A stretch of DNA of 64,000 bases from assembly GCF_000204055.1 (NCBI RefSeq), contig NW_006768788.1, positions 881,115-945,114 on the forward strand. Reading direction: 5' to 3'. Shown here piece after piece: positions 1 to 11,920 of this stretch. This stretch comes from Melampsora larici-populina 98AG31. Lineage: Eukaryota > Basidiomycota > Pucciniomycetes > Pucciniales > Melampsoraceae. The notes under the pieces were generated by a model. It saw nothing but the letters and a program-made list of their open reading frames with translations. It was not told the origin of the DNA and searched no databases. How positions within the stretch are numbered: position 1 is the stretch's first letter; the number at the start of each line of letters is the position of its first letter. The translations under genes and the position numbers were made by a program.

Positions 1-1205
1 TTCATTATGGGACTTGCCTTGCAGGCCGCCTACTGACCAAGTAAACAAACTTTTAGAATTGATTGACACCACGGGAAGCGCTGCGACAAATGCCGTAGTG
101 ATATCATCCGACACCAATATGTCAGACGCACCAGGTCAGTTGAATGATAAACCCCACCCCAGTCTCAGGCTAGCTACTTACCAATAAATCAACCACAGGA
201 TCTGGACCAGTATCTCCAACTCCATATCTCACTGCGCCGTACTATGTTGATATAGAAGATTTGAGTCGGAAACAATCAGGATGTCTATACCGATTACGGC
301 GCAAGACGTTTTGACAAACAGTAACTTCTTACGATCAATCGGAGAACGTAACCCTCATTAAAGATGAAGTAGTATACACTAGTGGTGAACTCGTTCTGCA
401 TGTTACCATTGAAGACGGTTGGACGATTTGCAAGATGTACCTCAATCACGACGAGGTTGGGGGCCTTTATCATCTTAAGTTTGACCCCTCATGGCTTGAA
501 TTGGATACAGAGGGACGGTATGAGTGTTTCGCGCGTGCTGAAAGCAACCGTTACGCTTCCTGGGCGATGAATCAATTTCAATACACACTCTCTTGCAAAC
601 GCAGGAACGGGAGAGGGCGCCTGGTTCCTAAATATCAACAATATTACTCCCTTTCGTTATCCATGGTGGTCAGATTTCTACATTTAATTCGTTGAAGTAT
701 GTATTCCACGGCAAACTGAATCTTTTTTAAGCAGGTTCAGCCCTGTCATGCAATGCAATCCGCCGGTTCTGGATATGACGACGAACCACGTTGGATGATC
801 TGTGAGCGCGTGACTGACCGCGGTCACGCGTATGTGCACGAGGGAAACTTCCACAATAAACCGACTGAGCGTCGACCTTGGACCTCCCTAATCCATGCGT
901 ACATTCACTATGTTTATGATCTAAGTGCAGACCAGACTTTAATCAGCAGGCTAGACTGCGACGATCACGGCAAGATCAGCAATTTGGTATGCTGGGACCG
1001 AAAGTAAGCGACATCCTATTTTCTCAAATCAAATGCTAGGTATTCAACTTGATTGACTATCAATTGCGATATGAACAGCCGTCCTCCTTACCACAGCCGT
1101 GATGTTGTGGAAATGCACGGCAGAGTCCAACACGCTTTTCAGATGTTTGCTGAGCAACATGTGTGCAACAAGATATGCAGGCTTCTGGGTAACATACATA
1201 TGTAG
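1..1205 (+). CDS. alpha-kinase-like protein, paralogue 1 (5' partial)
   Basis: Spliced gene running in from the left edge. The readable exons are about 318-668, 735-1003 and 1079-1205, with introns 669-734 (GTCAGA donor) and 1004-1078; exon structure before 318 is unclear. The second exon reads IHAYIHYVYDLSADQTLISR, matching the paralogue at 2684-4111 (IHYAYQESGGDTLISQ) and the alpha-kinase pattern AFxHxxYxxSGxxLL. The last exon ends in HVCNKICRLLG, the zinc-binding HxCNxxCxxL signature at the end of alpha-kinase (MHCK/EF2K) domains. Intron positions and phases at the start of the second and third listed exons match paralogue 2. Alpha-kinases phosphorylate Ser/Thr. The ATP-site residues lie in the diverged N-lobe and I could not confirm them, so activity is unproven. 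Confidence 0.6.
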
Positions 1206-2683
1206 TTTATTGCAGGCCCTCGTATATTTTTCATTTACATCCATTTTTTTGTTTCCTTTGATATTTCCTTCCACTATTGACTTTCACATTTTGACAAAGA
1301 AGTCATTTCCATCATTTTATTGCTCAGCCTTGTTGATCGTTGATGTTTATAATTATACATGTTTACCTGTTACCAGTTACGTATGGTACTGATTTGTTAT
1401 ACATTTGGTATTCATATTGCAACATCAGCCCTACTGCAAGTGGTTTGGCCGAATGAAATGCTTCAGATGAAGCAATCTAAAGGGGCGGCGGGCCACCCCC
1501 TTTGCTTGACAACAATGTGGATATATACTAAAAAATGTTTGAACACAGGCCTGATGCACAGGTTCAAGTGGTTAACCATGATTTGAGTACTATTTTTCAA
1601 CTACCAAATACAAACATATGTCATCTCGAAAGATGATGATTATTATAATGTATGACCCCGTATCATCCAATGATACGTTGTGATCATATTCAAAGCGATC
1701 ACGTGTGATTAGGGTGATTCTTGCTGTGAAACATATCCACACGAATAGTCAATATAATATGAACACAGGTTATGTGGATTTAATTAGATAGCCGTATCAG
1801 TGATCACTTAAAAACATAGTGGATCTGTTCCAATAATGATAATTTATCATTACTGTACGGCTAAGCTATCAGGCATCTCATTTTCTGGTGACGTAGATCC
1901 ATAATATTCTCGGCTATATAGGTGTTCAATAAATATACACAAATGCCTTGTTATTATCGGCTATATCGGTGTTCAATAAATTTACACAAATATCGAATTT
2001 ATTTTGGACTCAAACTCAGAAGGATAAAGCCAATCATGTACAACAAAATATCGCCATTAGGTGGGTGAAGGAATGGCGTTGGCGTCAAGGCCTTTGGATC
2101 ATCTATCAAGTATATGAGTCAAAGGCCTTCACATCCGCGCTTGTCCACCAATAGTGTGTTGAATTGGTGTGTGTGGTCAATCTTATGAATACGCCCAGTT
2201 TTTGGATAAACTGAGCATCATGAGATGAAACGACCTTTATTGATTTATATACCATTTTGTATCTTATAATTATCTATTGCATTTATCAAAAAGATAACAG
2301 ATTGTTATTACCCCACCGCGAGTGTGGAAATCCGTTAGGATAAATAAAAATAAATGCAATGTATTTGCATTCACCATTAACAATCTTCAATGTAATAAAT
2401 CATTGGGAATCAGGCGTATGTGATTGACACAATCCAAGTAATGTTCGTGTCCGGTTGTAAATCAGGCTCTCTATGGTTTATAAATACTCTGCTCATTTAT
2501 ACATGTACATGCCCAACACATATCTAATTATTTTGTTACGAACTAACGTGAGCGCTATTCAGGTTTACCATTATTACCTTACATTAACATTCCCATGAGG
2601 GTGACCCACAATAATTCCTGACGTTTCTTATGCTTATGCGGTATATAATAATATATTTCAGATCTAAAGACATTTCAGTAATA
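1206..2683. other. AT-rich intergenic region
   Basis: About 1.5 kb between the two alpha-kinase-like genes with no supportable gene. It contains an imperfect direct repeat (1911-1944 and 1958-1991) and a short inverted repeat around an AAGGCCTTT core near 2090-2136. The stretch just before 2684 has CAG acceptor-like sites (near 2660 and 2677) and may be a 5' UTR with an intron. Confidence 0.5.
1911..1991. repeat. imperfect tandem repeat, 34-bp unit at 47-bp spacing
   Basis: Both copies read CGGCTATAT then GGTGTTCAATAAAT and ACACAAAT with only two mismatches. This is a local duplication in noncoding DNA. Confidence 0.7.
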
Positions 2684-4111
2684 ATGCCAGCACGCAACTT
2701 CGACAACAAAACTTCTTCTAGGCCTGTTTCATCACCAGCTACGACTCCTGAAGTGGTGATTCCCAACGTTGATTCAGCCGATGGATCAGTTGTTGTAGGT
2801 GAAGTAGGTGAAAACTCTGATTCACCTGTTCTGCGGGGCAAGGAGGAAGATTCGTCCAATCATGGAAGGCCAATTAGTGAAGACACGTCTACAACAGCCG
2901 TTCATTTCAGTACAAATTGTAACAATGAATCTTCCAGTGATAACCAGCCCATAGCTAAGGGGACGGTTGTTGCTTCTTACAACGTGAGGAGGGCACCCCG
3001 ATTTGTGAGACGCACTCAGCCAAGTGAAAGCCAAGGTGAGTTGTTAATTTTTATTTATTTTTATTATCAAGTAATTTTGCAAAACCTTTTTGCCTACCTC
3101 CTTGCTGGTGTTCTAGATGATCTAGGGCCTGGAGCCGTCTTCGGCGTTACTATTCCGATCCGTACCTCTAATTTCAGACCGGACTATCCATCCAGACGTG
3201 CCGCTTTTCTTTACCACGTAGAGGACTACTACGGCGACGATATCAAACCTCGATACGAGCCAGAAAGAAGCAACGGCGTGTCGGAGTTTGTAGTTGTTTT
3301 CCAGTTAGGTAGGACGGTAAACTTAGCAGCAACTAGGGACTATCATGAATGGCAAGTACGCGAATTGCGAGGTGATCAGGTGGGCTTGCTGCCATATGAC
3401 GGCATTGCCCGGTTTCATGATAACTGGTCATGGACAGCTACATCCGGTAAACAACAAGCTGTAGAGATCGCGAATGCGCACATGTATGTTTCGCAAATGT
3501 TGCGGAGGTTCCAGTCACGGCTTCGAATTATGTCTAAATCAGGGCCCCCTGAAGTTTACGATTGGTATCTGCTCGCGAAAGTCTTACATGTAAGAGATCC
3601 TTCTCATTAATGACCTTCCCATGTTAATATTAATGTTCATAATTACTTTGTAGGTTCCACGAGTCTCCCTAATGCAGACAATCGGCACACTGGATGAAGG
3701 TCTGCCTCGATGGATGTTAGTCGAAACGGCTAGAGACCCCACCAGTGCTCAATATGTTACACATTCGTGTTACCGCGACACCTTGCCAGCTGCTGATCGG
3801 TGGAAGGCATTACTATTTGCTTTCATTCATTATGCTTACCAGGAGAGTGGCGGTGATACTCTCATTTCGCAAATTGACTGTGACAAATGGGGGGTGATAT
3901 CAAATGTTGTGACCTTTAATAAAGCGTAAGCAGCACAATTTTTGTTGCTTACTCAATTCAACAGAAATTTACTTGATATTGGTTATGTGTGCCTAGGTCA
4001 TATTACTTGGAAAATAGTGATGGATTGGACCAGCCTTTCTTTGATTTTAGAGGAGGCCATCCTTGCAACAATGTGTGCCAACAGCTCGGCCTAGTAAGAC
4101 TCAAATTATGA
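2684..4111 (+). CDS. alpha-kinase-like protein, paralogue 2
   Basis: Four exons (2684-3035, 3117-3589, 3654-3925, 3997-4111) give a 403-residue protein. The first intron is 81 nt and also open. Residues 1-115 are a low-complexity Ser/Thr/Asn-rich tail. The rest is a diverged alpha-kinase-type domain with a central FAFIHYAYQESGGDTLISQ, then IDCDKWGVISNVVTF, and a terminal GHPCNNVCQQLGL matching the zinc-binding HxCNxxCxxL ending of the family. The start at 2684 is chosen because it follows acceptor-like sites and begins the polar tail; an in-frame ATG at 2630 is less likely. The usual acidic/Gln motif after the SG loop is changed to DCDKWG, so it may be a pseudokinase. Order and intron phases match paralogue 1, so the pair is a tandem duplication. 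Confidence 0.72.
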
Positions 4112-4996
4112 TCATTGTTTCATGCTCGATCACATTGATTATCTCATCTAAGTGATAAATGTAATTACAATGATATATTTTTAAAGATAATTATAGTTCA
4201 AAGACAAGTTTACAATTTGAGCATATTACTGCGTTGATCCATAGGAATCTGTCTTTATGTTTGTTGGGTACGGTGTTCGGCAGCTCACAAGGTACCGATC
4301 ACTTGATTTGTTTGTCATTAGTTATCCGTGATGGTATTGGTGATCATCATAATTTTACCTATCGCCTCTGATACATTGAATGGATAGGTGAATATTATTT
4401 TAACAATTGCCTCTGATACACTCAGCTTAGAGACTTGCTTTATGAAAAAAACGACCTATGGTGTTTTGACCGTTGTCATTACACCGGTGTGTCATTATTC
4501 AGGAACCAGTTTGACCTTATCAAAAGCAATGATAGTGAAATCGACTATTGATTCATGAGTGCCACCTCTTGCTTATTGAAAAGTATGCTTTGTCCTTTGA
4601 AAAGCCTCTCTTGCTTCTCATTCAAAACGAATATCCGCTATTTGCTATTCTCAATATTATTACCAGAATAGATGATCACCCTCGCCACCTGACCTTCATC
4701 ATATTCTTCATTTGATGTTTGTTAGATGGCAGTGTGCCAGGAAAATGACCCAATTGTTTGATACGATACGAATGATTGATTGATAAATTAAATGGAAAAT
4801 TTTAATTTATGAAGGTCCAATGCATTGCGAGAATTACGTAATGAGGGTAAGGGAAATAACAAGAGATATTACAAATATATATCACTACATATGACATTCA
4901 AAAACGAACGGTTGGATAAATGCGGTATGATGATGGAAATAAGAGGATACAGGTGGAAACCAATATGAGCTAAGTTGTGCAGGTGCTGTCTTCTCT
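4112..4996. other. intergenic, no feature seen
   Basis: AT-rich DNA between two gene 3' ends. No ORF with family signature, no terminal inverted repeat and no RNA gene was recognised. Confidence 0.5.
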
Positions 4997-7271
4997 TCAG
5001 CAAGCGCTGGGGGATGTGTCAAAATTACCAAGGAATGTAACATTCTTACGACATTCCAACTTTTCCATGAGGCGATTGTTGTGGAGACGTATCATTTCGT
5101 CTAGGAAAAAATTGTATTGGATGTGTCCCATGTTTCGGCACATGGTGTCGAATCTTCCAAACCACGCGTTGGTTATTTCGGCCGCTGAGGCGTTGAACCT
5201 CCAACTGCCATCTGGCCGCTTGAGCTCAGGAAATAGATGGGGATCGTTGTTGAGACGGCATGTGGTATGCGACTCCTTGTGAGACTTGATGTGAAACGTG
5301 TCAACAGGTAACATCGTTTTCTTGAAATCTTCAGCGTCTGTTGCGTTCGCTCGGATGTGGGAGTATAGACCACATGCATTGTCATAGAATATGACCTGTG
5401 GCATGTTATCGGGAAAAACCTCGCGTATGAACTCCTGTAGATTGAGTTGTGTAAGTTGGAGGAGTTGTACCTGTACAAATGGGAAATTCGAAGTCGATGT
5501 GACTGACCTTGACCTTGGTCACCGATTCAGATTTGTAGAAAGTCTTCCTAGCTACTATGATTCCGCATGGCAAAACCATGAGTTGCTCATTATGGGTGCG
5601 GACTCGTGATATCAATATCCTCTTCTTACCTTTCTCCGCACTTGCTCCTCCATCTCGAGCGCTCTCGTGCGCTCTCTCTTCGACCTCGGAGTACAAGCGG
5701 TCTTCCTCGGTTAAAGCCACCTCGCCGGTCTCAGGTTCTAGAAGTTCGCTGGGGTCCATGTGAAGGTTTGAGTGGGGACGGTTGAAACGGCGAGGAAGGC
5801 CGAAAAGTGATGTATTTCGCTCTTTGAACGTCTTGTTGGCCTCGATATGTTCTTTGAGATGACAAGTCTTGGTATTTTCGACAACCTTGTTCATGCAGGG
5901 CTGGGCATGACATATATCATACAATAGTTCGGCATGCATAGGGCAGAATCTGTGGTTTACTTTTTCTAAAGGTAGAGTGCAACAGACGTCGGCATTGTTG
6001 GGGTCGAGAGCTTTGAGCTGCTCCTGAGATGCGCTACAGCTCCATATTCCTAGTGTGATGCCGTCTGTAACCATCGCCCGAATGACTAATTTTCGATCAT
6101 TAGTAAGTGAATGTGACTTTACACATATTTTTAAGTTTAAGAATGTCTTACTACTAGCCGTTCCAGTATCTTCGTCAATGTTTATCTCAGTGCATGTTGA
6201 ACATACGTGAGCAGAGTGTGCATTTCCTTCCGTCTCCAACCATGCTGTATGCTGCTGCATTGCTTCTTCAAATCGCTTATCATCCGCGCCTTTGGCATTA
6301 GCGCATAGGCGGACTCCTCGAATGGCGTAGTTCTCCATTAGTCTGTGTATGTCGAGTGCAAGGGAAGCGACGTTGGCACTTAGGCGTCGGGTATACCGGT
6401 TCTTGTGGAAGTCATTGCGGTACGACTTCTGCCGGTTGGCATGAGTTTGGTTATAAGAATTAACAATGTTGTACACCGACACTCTGAAATGGCGATATCA
6501 GGTCATCAGTTGTTGGAATTTTGTGATTAAATACTGGGTATTCAAATGGGGTACTTACATTGCTAGGTTTTGAAGGTGGTTGAAATGATCGGCGAGGCGG
6601 TGAGTCATAAAATAATGCTGAGTAACTTGAAAATTATCCATGTCCTTGCCCTCTTCTTTGGCGTAGTAGTATTGCAGTTTGTCGCAACTGTAATAGCATG
6701 GCGTATATGTCGTCTTGCAATCTGTATTGTGTGTCAGGTTTAGGAAATAAGATGACTGACTTAGCAAACTATTGAGGCACTTACGACGACAGTAATAGTT
6801 TATGGTCCTGACTGTTTGAACGCCAGCTATGTCAAAGAGATATCCAAAGCTGGGTTTGCGCAGCTCGAGGGGCCAAGGTTTGCCGGTATGTTCCACTTTG
6901 CACGTGTAACAGTGGGAGGTTGGTGGTTGGAAATATTTCTCGGGAAGCGTCAACGATATGTGATGTCTTCGGTGACGATGGCGAGGTATACCGTTGTCTT
7001 GGAACAGAGCGATGTCGTAATGGCACGTCGGAATGGAGTCGTAAGCGATGTTCCAGAGATGACCCCACTTGGCGTCTGGCTGGTCGCCTTCTAGGCATTG
7101 GCTGAGGAATTCGTATGGTGCGTGGTTGGGCGTCGTCATAATGGCACCTTTGGTCCTCTTGAAGAAATCAGCCGCGAGCGCAGCGAACTTTGTGAGCTGA
7201 CTCAGCGTTAGCGTGGCATGCGTTTCTGGGTCCAGCATAGATAGCTGGTGCATCAGGTCTTTGATTAGCAT
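4997..7271 (-). CDS. CxC5/CxC6-type cysteine-cluster protein (KDZ-transposon associated family)
   Basis: Five exons on the minus strand (7271-6785, 6721-6559, 6483-6152, 6085-5508, 5470-4997) sum to 677 codons. Features in order: a PPTSHCYTCK zinc-ribbon-like start and GYLFDIAGVQ (about residues 120-150); CRHCKTTYTPCYYS (about 162-176) after splicing; a second cysteine cluster with VTDGITLGIWSCSA, NHRFCPMHAELLYDICHAQPC and TCHLKEH; then RRTHNEQL-type RTHNEQLMVLPCGIIVARKT; then VIFYDNACGLYSH, PVDTFHIKSHKESH and FFLDEMIRLHNNR. These are hallmarks of basidiomycete proteins annotated as CxC5/CxC6-like cysteine cluster associated with KDZ transposases. Molecular role is unknown. The last intron would be only 37 nt (5471-5507); the alternative is a one-base frameshift at that point. 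No terminal inverted repeats were found. Confidence 0.75.
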
Positions 7272-7854
7272 GGTGTCAGTTTGTTCTTTTGCTGAAAGGT
7301 CTAACGATGTGCGATTTGGCGCAGTAAGGTACTTTGAATCGGAGGGAAATAGGAGTATACAGAGGGGGCGTACAGAGGGGGCGGAATGGTGAGAAAGGGG
7401 TTAGTGGACGGGTATCTAGGTGGCCGAATGCGTTTGGACAGGTTGATGCATTCGGACGTGGGAAAGGTATTAAAAATAATTAATTCCAATGTGGCTGGCT
7501 CTCGACTCTCAAATGAGAGCCGGCTCTCCGCTTCCACAGCCCTTCGAGTCTTCTGGTTTTTCCGGTCGCAGTCTGGCTTGACCGGGTGAAATACCCGAGC
7601 CTTGGCTGCGGCGGCTCACCCCGAAAAAACATGAAATCACCCGATGTCCGAGTTCTGGGGCATGAATTAATTTCAAGTAAATTTTTTGATTTCGATAATT
7701 TATCCTCAACCCATCTTGACAGATCTTCTCTTAATTTTACTTTCAACGCATGGGACGCTAACATCCCAGCGCAAGACTTGCCCAATCCAACAAGTCCTAC
7801 AGGAAGCCCAATCGCGTAACTGCCCATTGGACTTGGACAAGACGTATCGACATC
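7272..7854. other. divergent intergenic region (CxC gene / HRQ1)
   Basis: Shared upstream region of two divergent genes, locally GC-rich around 7500-7620. It holds a segment (7454-7544) that resembles one at 48686-48793 downstream of the Copia element. No clear TATA box was seen. Confidence 0.4.
7454..7544 (+). repeat. diverged dispersed repeat, copy 1
   Basis: Starts GGACGTGGGAAAG and ends GCTTCCACAGCCCTT, as does 48686-48793, with a CTCT(A/C)A...AGAGC(C/G)GC stretch before the end in both. Similarity between is patchy, so this may be a remnant of one repeat family. Confidence 0.35.
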
Positions 7855-10800
7855 ATGAGCAAAAGACGCGTCAGGTCCCCAGATATGGAATCGCCTGCTC
7901 AGAGCGGCTCAAACCCATGCGCTCAAAGGAATGCGAATATCGCGCAACCCTCGTCCAAAAGAGGGAAGAAATCGAACATACAATCAGGCATACCCGACAC
8001 TTCCTCGTCCAACAACATGAGGAAAAGTAAATATGACAAATCATCCGGAAAGGGCCTTCATGATTCTTCAATTTTGCTTACTTGGCCAGATCACTTCAAA
8101 AACCTACAGCGTGTTTACCAAGTAGGTTTGGCACGCGGGATGTTTCCTGGTTTTAGATATTGGATCACCTTAACTGATCTGTTCAACGTATCTAACTGGC
8201 GTTTAATAGGCCTTGAATACTATATTCACATTCTGCTCAGCTCGTAAGCATCTTCATACGACCATTGAAAATATGAGGTCTAGCGTCGAGAGCCTGTTGA
8301 AAGCGTAAGCCAGACTGTGAACTTTTTTTTGGTTCGAGAAGTGATCAAATAGTCAGCCTTTATCTGAAAACCCCTCATCATTTACCGTAGTCCACTTTCC
8401 CTTGAATCTGTTGCTCAGATCAAGACTTTACTTCCCACAGTCATCCGATTTGTTTATGTTGAAACGGAGGCCTTAAGCTCTCTTGCCGCATTATCAGAGA
8501 AGAAAAATAATGTCAAAAAAGGTTTCGAGATATATAGTTTACCTGATCAACAGACCTCATCAAAAGATCCTGTGTCTGAACCGAAAAATCAACATGAAGC
8601 TCTCTTATTTCAGTTTCTTGACGGAGAGCTCAAGAATCCTCAAAAATCTAATCTGTTGGACACTTCTCAAGGCATTTCGCGCACTGCACGTGGCAAAAAA
8701 GGCCCTTCATCACCTCCCTCTCTCACAGAGTTGTTGATGCCAACCTACTCCCCCAAAGTCATGACAAAGATGATTGAAAAACGTAATTCGAAATTCAAGG
8801 ATGCTGTCGATGAACTTCTCTCTGCCTGCGCTGCTCATGAGCCACCGGTAGACCCAGTGGATCTTCTCATCCAATCTTCTTTAGATAACATGCCCTCCCC
8901 CTCAAGTGCTCCACGAGATCAGAAAATCATTCAAGATAACAAACAGCGTCTTCAGTCATACCTGGATCATCCTGAAACTCGACCTAGCATCCAAGCCTTG
9001 TTATCTGATTTGCAACAAGACGTTCAGTATCGTGATCAGATTGTCCCAACCGGACAGCGTACTACACCCTCTCGAACGGCTGCTTTTGGAGAACTGGAGC
9101 AGTGTCTCTCCCCTACCCTCGAGCAAGCTTTGTTTGCGACCAAGCAAATCCGATCATTATTCTCACATCAAGCCGAAGCAATCAATCATCTTTCTGCTGG
9201 AGAACACGTGATCGTCAGCACCAGTACTTCCAGTGGAAAGTCAATTGTATATCAAATCCCGATGTTACAAGCTTTAGAAAAAGACCCGAGCTCATGTGGC
9301 CTTTACATCTTTCCCACGAAAGCATTAGCCCAAGATCAAAAACGTACACTGAGTGATTTAATCTTTCAATGTGGTGAAGACTTCGCAAAAACTAAACTGG
9401 CCACCTTTGATGGAGACACACCTCGAGAGGATCGTCTGGGAATTAGAGAAACGGCCAACATCATCTTCACCAATCCAGATATGCTTCATCTTACTATCCT
9501 ACCTCATGAACAACTTTGGAGACGACTATTTCAGAATCTTAAACTTGTGGTAGTTGATGAATTGCATATCTACTCAGGTTTATTTGGCGTTCATATGTCT
9601 TTTTTGATGCGTAGACTTCGAAGAATCTGTGAGGCAGTAGGCAATCCATCTGTACAATTTGTTAGTTGTTCAGCTACAATTCACAATCCGGTTGAACATA
9701 TGAAAACTGTCTTTAGTTTATCAGATGTTCAACTTGTCTCTCAAGATGGTTCACCAAGTGGTTCAAAACATCATGTGATTTGGAATCCACCCTTATTAGA
9801 TGAAAAAGATCCGAGTCAAGGTCGAATCAGTTCGATTTCTGAAGCTTCTAGAATATTTCGATTCCTGATCGGAAACGGAATTCGTACAATTGTGTTTTGT
9901 AAGATTCGTAAATCTTGTGAATTGATGATTAGACAAGTACGAGAAGAACTTCAACGTGAAGGTCGAGAGGATCTCAGCTCACGTGTCAAATCTTACCGGT
10001 CAGGTTACACTTCACAAGAACGTCGGGTAATTGAACAAGAGATGTTTAGTGGTGAACTGTTAGGCATCGTGGCGACCACTGCGCTGGAATTGGGCATTGA
10101 TATTGGAATGCTAGATGCAGTCCTTACAGTTGGATTTCCCCACAGCTTATCAGGATTTCGACAACAAGCTGGAAGAGCCGGTCGTAGGAATAAGGAGTCT
10201 TTGGCAATGTTAATCTTAGACCGAGGCCCATCGAATCAACATTTTGCTGAACATCCTGAAGATCTATTCGACGCACCTCATAGCGAGATACGTCTGGATC
10301 TTGATAACGAAGTCATTGTAGCTGGACACCTTCAATGCGCAGCTCACGAGATTCCGATCCATCCAAAAGACGATGAAGTTTACTTTGGACCTCATCTACC
10401 AACTTTATGCCAATCGAGCCTCATCGAAGATAAACATGGATATTTTCACTCACATCCACGCTTTCAACCAAGCCCAGCTCAACATGTCTCTATTCGCAAA
10501 AATGAAGAGATATCTTACTCGATTGTAGATGTGAGTAAAGCCGAGGAACCTAAGATATTAGAAGAAATTGAATCATCTAGAGTGATGTATGAGTGTTATG
10601 AAGGTGCTATTTTCATCCATCAAGGTCGTACATTTCAAGTCATCAGTGTCAATCATGCTGGTGAGATTTGTAAGCTACGAGAAGTTGATGTAGATTATAT
10701 GACTCGACCTCGAGAACTTAACGAACTTGATCCGATGAGAACCATGAGAATCAAAGCGGTCTCAAATTATTCTAGCTTTGCTTGCTACGGTACAATCAAA

Positions 10801-11800
10801 CGTTGAGCTTCCCTTCCATCATTTATACATGCCTCATTCCAAACACGGTCACTGAATCAAGTATCTTTGATCCCTTTTTATCTTCGTCCACATACAGTTA
10901 CTTCGACGATATACGGATATCTCAAGCTAGATCGGCGACAGAATGTTTTAGACAGTTATGAACTCAAGACTGATCCTTTAATCCAAAATTCAAAAGGTTT
11001 ATGGATCGACTTACCTTCAATAGCGATCATCACTCTACGAAAATATTCAATTCATTTACCCACTGCAATCCATGCTGCTGAACACGCATTGTTGAACCTT
11101 GCAGGTCAAGATTTAAACGTACATTGTAGTGGTTATGATCATCCTTTATCATTGCCCACTGATCGGTCCAAGAAAAGTCAACCAGCCAGGTACGTCAGAT
11201 CTTTGAGTTTCTGACCATAATGCTTTACCTGAACAATGTTGAAATAAACAAACTTCCATATTGCTTTCTTACACATATCGTCTAAAGGTTAATCCTTTAT
11301 GACCATCCAAGTAAGTCTGGCGGTGTATCTATCAGAGCATTTGAACAGTTACAGCAGTTATTAACATCTGTAACGGAGACACTCAACAAATGTGAATGTG
11401 AAAATGGTTGCAGATCTTGTTAGTTTGACTCTCTGTTTTGGTTCGTACTTTATGATACATAAGAAGTTTCTGATGCATCTCTGTGTATCTAGGCCTTTTG
11501 TCGCGGTTTTCATGTTCTAAAGGAGCCCTGGCAGTGGATGGAGCGAAATTTGGGGCAAAGGTAGTGTTGAATGGTTTGTTGGGTCGAGAGTGGCAAGCAT
11601 ACGATGAGGTTCAAGCCAGAAATCCTGAATTTCAAGAACCAAATACAGAAGACATCTCAACGGTAGCAGAACCAGTTCCTGTCACAAATTCAGTGGTAGT
11701 CATGGATTCGGATGGAACAGTACTCCAAGCTGCACAGGCAGACAAAGTTCTGGAACAATATCACCATCATTCTAAAGAAACAGAGTCCAGCTCGGAGTGA
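7855..11800 (+). CDS. HRQ1: ATP-dependent 3'-5' DNA helicase Hrq1 (RecQ4-like)
   Basis: Six exons (7855-8121, 8210-8304, 8391-10801, 10862-11189, 11288-11418, 11493-11800) give 1,179 residues. Hrq1 unwinds DNA and acts in interstrand crosslink repair and telomere maintenance in fungi. Visible parts: N-terminal Hrq1 block ALNTIFTFCSARKHLHTT; helicase motif I STSTSSGKS; FPTKALAQDQ; motif II as VVVDELHIY (DELH); SATIHNP; motif VI QQAGRAGRR; C-terminal DUF1998 region with NSKGLWIDLP and HAAEHALLN. A cysteine cluster CECENGCRSC follows and is completed by FSCSKGAL after splicing. All splice phases close the frame. The start ATG follows a stop-rich stretch and precedes a basic N-terminus. The gene ends 120 bp from the convergent RET2 stop. 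Confidence 0.93.
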
Positions 11801-11920
11801 TGTAACATTTGTATCTTCAAATTTTAGTTTTTTAGAATCCATGGCTTTCGACCTCTCTGACTGCCTAAAGAAGGCGCTCTCATTCTAACTACATACACAA
11901 AGACACCAATAATAGAACAA

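Noticed and set aside
1..1205. Calling alpha-kinase paralogue 1 a pseudogene because of a stop near 675-695 and a TGA near 1051
   Set aside because: An earlier donor (GTCAGA at 669) and a later acceptor (CAG at 1076-1078) avoid both stops and match the intron phases of paralogue 2.
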